64,000 nucleotides of DNA from Candidatus Gastranaerophilales bacterium (lineage in GTDB: Bacteria; Cyanobacteriota; Vampirovibrionia; Gastranaerophilales; Gastranaerophilaceae), in NCBI GenBank assembly GCA_944323945.1, contig CALUUL010000004.1:5569-69568 (forward strand), given 5' to 3'. Positions 60,717 to 64,000 of this stretch are shown in pieces (within the stretch, counting starts at the first letter, position 1; each line of letters starts with the position of its first letter). The notes beneath the pieces are model-generated. The model saw only the letters and a program-made list of their open reading frames with translations. It had not been told where the DNA came from and did not search any database. The translations under genes and the position numbers were made by a program.

Positions 60717-62906
60717 TTATGAAACTTTTTCTATTCCCGATATGCGAGGATCTAAAATCCGTCTTCCTACATTTTCAAATTCTATCTGACAAAACAATAT
60801 CTTGTTACTGTAGTTTGCAAAACCTTCTATTACACCATACCCATGCTTTGGATGATATACCTTATCTCCAATTTTGAATGGAATATCACTAATTTTAATT
60901 TCAGAAGAATTATCCGTCTCATAAACAGGAATATCTGGAGAATTTTTTACTCCTACATTTTCTTTTATTGGCGGCGGAACTTCATCTGTTTCTAGTTCTA
61001 CAACAAAAGGTTCTTTCAATTCATCTTCAACTTTTTCTTCTTTATTTTTATTTACATCAACTTTATTTAAAGATATATCATTTATAACATCATCAATATC
61101 AACGAGTTCATCATTCGTTTTTTCTTCGACAGTTTCTGCTTCAGAAATATTTATATCATTATTATTAATTTCTTTTTTCGCATCTTCTTCAATTAAAACT
61201 TCATTTTCTTCTTTTAAAGAAGACGAAACGCCCATTGGCAAAATAACATCTTGTTCATTTGAACCAACATTATTGACATCAAGACTTTCCAAAATATCAT
61301 TATTGTTTTCTATATTATTCTTAATTTCCGAATCTTGCTTTTTGCTAGAAATATCAACACTCTTTTGGTCAACATTTTCTTGGACAGACATTGGTCTAAA
61401 AACATCATATTCCTGAGTATTTAGTTCTTTCGTTGTTTTTTTATTTTTTATATCATCCAACGTAATTTGTTCTTGATTTTGCTCTTCTAAAAAATCCAAA
61501 TCTGAATCTTTAAAATCATCATCTATTATATCATTATCATCACATAGAACATCATTACTATTTTCAATAGAAGCCTTATTTTGAATGTCATTACTAATTA
61601 CTATCTCATTTGGAATTATAGTCTGAGAAGATGACAACAATTTATCAACATCTTTTTTTATATCATTTTCTATAACATCATCAGATGTAGATGAGTCAAA
61701 TACTTGTAAATCTATTATTAGAGGCAAATATAATGTTGACTCACCATATACAATAAATTCACCCGAATTTATTTTATTTAATAACAAACTATATGCTTCA
61801 TCATCACAAATATATTTCGAAGGCTTAAATAATACCTGATTTCTACATACAGACTTTAATACTTGTCTATAATCACTATTATAACTTGTCGAAACAACAG
61901 GAATAATATTTTGTTTATTATAAATATTTATTATAGCTTTTTTGTCCAAAGGAACATCATTTAATGATAATACAAAATAACATTTTTTACCTATAAGTTC
62001 AAGAATTGATTGTATTGCAAATTTGTACCATTTTTCTTCTAAAGCAGATGCATCAATAATCAAAATATTTTGATTTTCAAGAATAGCATTTATAATATCG
62101 AATTGTGTCTTACTTTCAGCAAAAATACTTTCTTGAGCATACAACCACAATTTATTTCGTAAAAGCATTAACCCTGATATTGGATTAGACATAAATTCAT
62201 TATCTACAACATTTTTAAATAAAGTAAACGGTAAAAACTTATTTTCTAATGTTTTTAGATATTCTCGCAGTTCTAGAACTATACTTTGAATAACTGCCTT
62301 ATCTTCAATTGGACAATCATTTATATCATTTTCTAGTATTGTATTGAATGCCTCAATGTTTAAAGGAAGCTTAAAACTTTCAGAAATTTTCAATTTTGGA
62401 ACATTAACTATAGAACTATATCTACCATCAAAATCCAATAATACTATTGTTTTTTGCTTATTATATAACTCTGAAATAATATTTTGTATAAGTATTTTAG
62501 TTTTATCATCTCTATCTGACTGAATGTATACTCTATCATCAATAAAAGATCTTGATAATTTAACAAAATTCTCTGAATGATTAGATAAATTTCCAAAATA
62601 TATACATTCTCCAGAGCCTTTTATAAGTTCAATTATTTCATCAGGATTGATATATACAACACTTGAAGTTTTAGAAGGGATATAACCATTATAATACGAT
62701 AAATTATCATCTTTATCGATTGAGAGAGACAATCTTACATCAGCTAAATTATTATTTGAATTATCTGTTGTTGCAATATTTATAATCTGAGCAATTAATT
62801 TTTGATTAGAATCCTCTATAAAAAGGAAATCAGACGGAAGCAGATGATTTTCTGCAGGATTATATATTATTTTAGCTATATCATTTTTGACTTCTAAAAG
62901 CTGCAT
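60717..62906 (-). CDS. HerA/FtsK-like degenerate ATPase with C-terminal CarD/KOW-like domain
   Basis: The 729-aa protein starts with a beta-barrel-like region (about 1-110, resembling the HAS barrel that precedes HerA-type ATPases) and then a P-loop-like fold (about 115-400). The Walker A position reads SDRDDKTK instead of GxxGxGKS/T; a Walker B-like NILIIDASAL follows. A long acidic, Asn/Asp/Glu-rich linker (about 430-665) leads to a C-terminal domain with GDKVYHPKHGYGVIEGF (about 680-696), the signature of CarD/TRCF-like or KOW RNAP-interaction domains. Nucleotide binding is therefore doubtful. A role in RNA polymerase or DNA association is suggested by the tail, but is inference. Confidence 0.55.
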   Translation of the reverse strand: MQLLEVKNDIAKIIYNPAENHLLPSDFLFIEDSNQKLIAQIINIATTDNSNNNLADVRLSLSIDKDDNLSYYNGYIPSKTSSVVYINPDEIIELIKGSGECIYFGNLSNHSENFVKLSRSFIDDRVYIQSDRDDKTKILIQNIISELYNKQKTIVLLDFDGRYSSIVNVPKLKISESFKLPLNIEAFNTILENDINDCPIEDKAVIQSIVLELREYLKTLENKFLPFTLFKNVVDNEFMSNPISGLMLLRNKLWLYAQESIFAESKTQFDIINAILENQNILIIDASALEEKWYKFAIQSILELIGKKCYFVLSLNDVPLDKKAIINIYNKQNIIPVVSTSYNSDYRQVLKSVCRNQVLFKPSKYICDDEAYSLLLNKINSGEFIVYGESTLYLPLIIDLQVFDSSTSDDVIENDIKKDVDKLLSSSQTIIPNEIVISNDIQNKASIENSNDVLCDDNDIIDDDFKDSDLDFLEEQNQEQITLDDIKNKKTTKELNTQEYDVFRPMSVQENVDQKSVDISSKKQDSEIKNNIENNNDILESLDVNNVGSNEQDVILPMGVSSSLKEENEVLIEEDAKKEINNNDINISEAETVEEKTNDELVDIDDVINDISLNKVDVNKNKEEKVEDELKEPFVVELETDEVPPPIKENVGVKNSPDIPVYETDNSSEIKISDIPFKIGDKVYHPKHGYGVIEGFANYSNKILFCQIEFENVGRRILDPRISGIEKVS

Positions 62907-63051
62907 CAGAACCTTCTTTTATGAAGTGATAATCTCAATCGTAACTCTCGCTCAATTATTATACTACATGATAATTATTATACAAATCATACTCACAAAG
63001 GATTTAATAACATCTTAGCAAGAATCAATATAACTTATTTTGCAAAATAAA

Positions 63052-63077
63052 TGGATCGATTTTGAAAAAACGATCCA
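63052..63077 (-). terminator. Hairpin terminator for the right-edge gene
   Basis: TGGATCG / CGATCCA, a 7-bp stem, is followed on the minus strand by ATTTTATTTT. It lies 29 bases after the stop of the 63107 gene and ends its transcript. Confidence 0.65.
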
Positions 63078-63106
63078 AAGTAAACAATATATATAAATCA
63101 TATAAA

Positions 63107-64000
63107 TTAAGCAAATGTTTTGAAAGAATCTTCTATATTTTTGTCTATAATTTGTTTTACTGATTCCATCTCTTTTTCTACAGAACTTTGCTGAGTTTGA
63201 ACTTGTTCTAATCTTAATTCTAATAATTTATCCTGTTTTTGAATTCTAGTCATCTCTGATTCATATTCTGCTTCAGCCGCAGCATCATCTGCAGTATAAT
63301 AAACTTCAGATATCAAGCTGGAACCTTGCCAAGTAATCTCATCCCAACCTGATTCTTCATTTGGATTTGCTTGCTGAATTAACCATTGACCAGTTGATAA
63401 CATTTCTTGCAAATATAATGGATCCATACAATTGGCATCTTTTACAACATGTTCACCATCACTTACAAGTTCAGAACTAGTTTTATCTTTATAGACTACA
63501 TTTAAATCTGATTCTGGATTTTGTTCATTATAATAATTGCACAACTCTAACAATGACTTACTATTCAAATCAGTTAATGCATCTCCTGTTATATCTGGGA
63601 AATATTTAGCTATAAAATCATCTTTAGATGTATATTTTTTAGAAGAATTATAATTATCAGATAGCGATTCTTCACCATCGGTCGCTTCTTGTTTTTCTTT
63701 AGATGAAACTTCAATATATTCTCCTGGGATTACAACATTTCCATTTACATCAACAAGACGCATCCCCAAACCAGAATATGGATTTTGGCTTGTAAGAATA
63801 TCATAAGTCAATTGCTGAGTAACACCATCTGCAGTATTTGCCTGCATAATTTTATTATTCATTGCTTCATTATACTTGTCCGCAACCTCTTGTGTTTCAT
63901 TTGTAAGAGCCAATCTTTGTTGTGAAATTTGTTGTCCCTCATAAACCAAATCACTATTCCTTGCAGTAAGACAGAGGTAACGTCCTTGTGATGCTGCTAG
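63107..64000 (-). CDS. Coiled-coil hypothetical protein (5' end beyond right edge)
   Basis: The frame is open from the right edge to the stop at 63107, so at least 297 codons belong to a larger protein; a TTG at 63949 is not a credible start. The visible N-terminal part reads ASQGRYLCLTARNSD and then VYEGQQISQQRLALTNET, followed by a long helix. The centre (about residues 85-200) is a mixed domain with CNYYNEQNPESDLNVVY, and the C-terminal 80 residues form a coiled coil rich in Glu/Gln/Lys. The motif ARNSD...EGQQISQQR looks like a conserved helical adaptor of the kind seen in filament or export-apparatus proteins, but I cannot name the family. No signal peptide is visible in the window. Confidence 0.5.
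   Translation of the reverse strand, partial: LAASQGRYLCLTARNSDLVYEGQQISQQRLALTNETQEVADKYNEAMNNKIMQANTADGVTQQLTYDILTSQNPYSGLGMRLVDVNGNVVIPGEYIEVSSKEKQEATDGEESLSDNYNSSKKYTSKDDFIAKYFPDITGDALTDLNSKSLLELCNYYNEQNPESDLNVVYKDKTSSELVSDGEHVVKDANCMDPLYLQEMLSTGQWLIQQANPNEESGWDEITWQGSSLISEVYYTADDAAAEAEYESEMTRIQKQDKLLELRLEQVQTQQSSVEKEMESVKQIIDKNIEDSFKTFA

Noticed and set aside
60717..62906. Canonical transcription-repair coupling factor (Mfd) or HerA helicase
   Set aside because: There is no helicase motif set, and the Walker A residue pattern is lost; only the CarD-like tail and general fold resemble these families.
1..64000. Mobile elements or phage
   Set aside because: I saw no transposase, integrase, terminase or inverted terminal repeats around the accessory regions.

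Overview
This is an AT-rich, densely coded chromosomal segment from a diderm (outer-membrane) bacterium. The envelope evidence is direct: lpxI-lpxB for lipid A, an MlaD-type MCE protein, a KdsD/KpsF-type arabinose-5-phosphate isomerase and a large surface-polysaccharide operon. The gene mix (AT-rich diderm, split three-gene glutamate synthase, HEAT-repeat Q/P/N-rich proteins, many orphan response regulators, no flagellar or photosynthesis genes) would fit a gut Gastranaerophilales/Melainabacteria-type lineage. That assignment is an inference; no rRNA or marker phylogeny is available here. I see no transposase, integrase, phage module or CRISPR array.

Layout. 1-9.3 kb is housekeeping: tail of a radical SAM protein, isochorismatase-like hydrolase, mnmG, mlaD-like, an SDR, yraN, and a minus-strand aroC-aroK-aroB-surE group. 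9.28-9.80 kb has no protein gene; it holds a cluster of phased TTGTAA hexamers and a probable small RNA with an intrinsic terminator. 9.8-12.9 kb carries deoB, an SGNH hydrolase, nadA and a 58-aa ferredoxin. 13.0-25.3 kb is one continuous minus-strand operon of 11 genes for a surface glycan. It contains a nucleotidyltransferase-kinase fusion, two HAD phosphatases, a KdsD-like isomerase, two tandem GT-B paralogues, an MptE/GT42-like protein, a DxD glycosyltransferase, a COG5610-type protein, a CMP-sugar synthetase and a DRE-TIM aldolase fused to an MptE-like domain. A tRNA-Ser(UGA) with its own terminator lies upstream of it.

25.7-38.7 kb is a mixed region: a GT2, a NarL-type regulator, hypotheticals, a HEAT-repeat protein, rpiB, a receiver-STAS protein, a substrate-binding protein coupled to an NCS2 permease, a GT-C-like membrane protein and an Asp/Thr/Pro-rich protein with an EF-hand-like loop. 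38.8-42.6 kb is the split glutamate synthase (amidotransferase, FMN/Fe-S synthase, GXGXG/Fe-S subunit). 42.6-43.57 kb is the most unusual stretch: three tandem promoter-RNA-terminator cassettes, the last two apparently identical 261-bp copies. They precede a 27-residue-repeat protein and a zincin-like (HETGH) domain that look like one gene broken by a frameshift.

45.8-64 kb: mtaB, dnaE, an RpfG-type regulator, a GT2, a GAF/GGDEF/HD-GYP protein with a degenerate GGDEF site, lpxB-lpxI, a TSCPD protein, a pit/DUF47 phosphate pair, a sigma-70-family factor, a second HEAT-repeat Q/P-rich protein, a degenerate HerA-like protein with a CarD-like tail, and a coiled-coil protein running off the right edge.

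Several genes (mnmG, yraN, mtaB) have TATAAT exactly six bases before the ATG and no Shine-Dalgarno sequence, which suggests leaderless mRNAs. Many others have clear AAGGAG-type sites, and these were used to correct several start codons.
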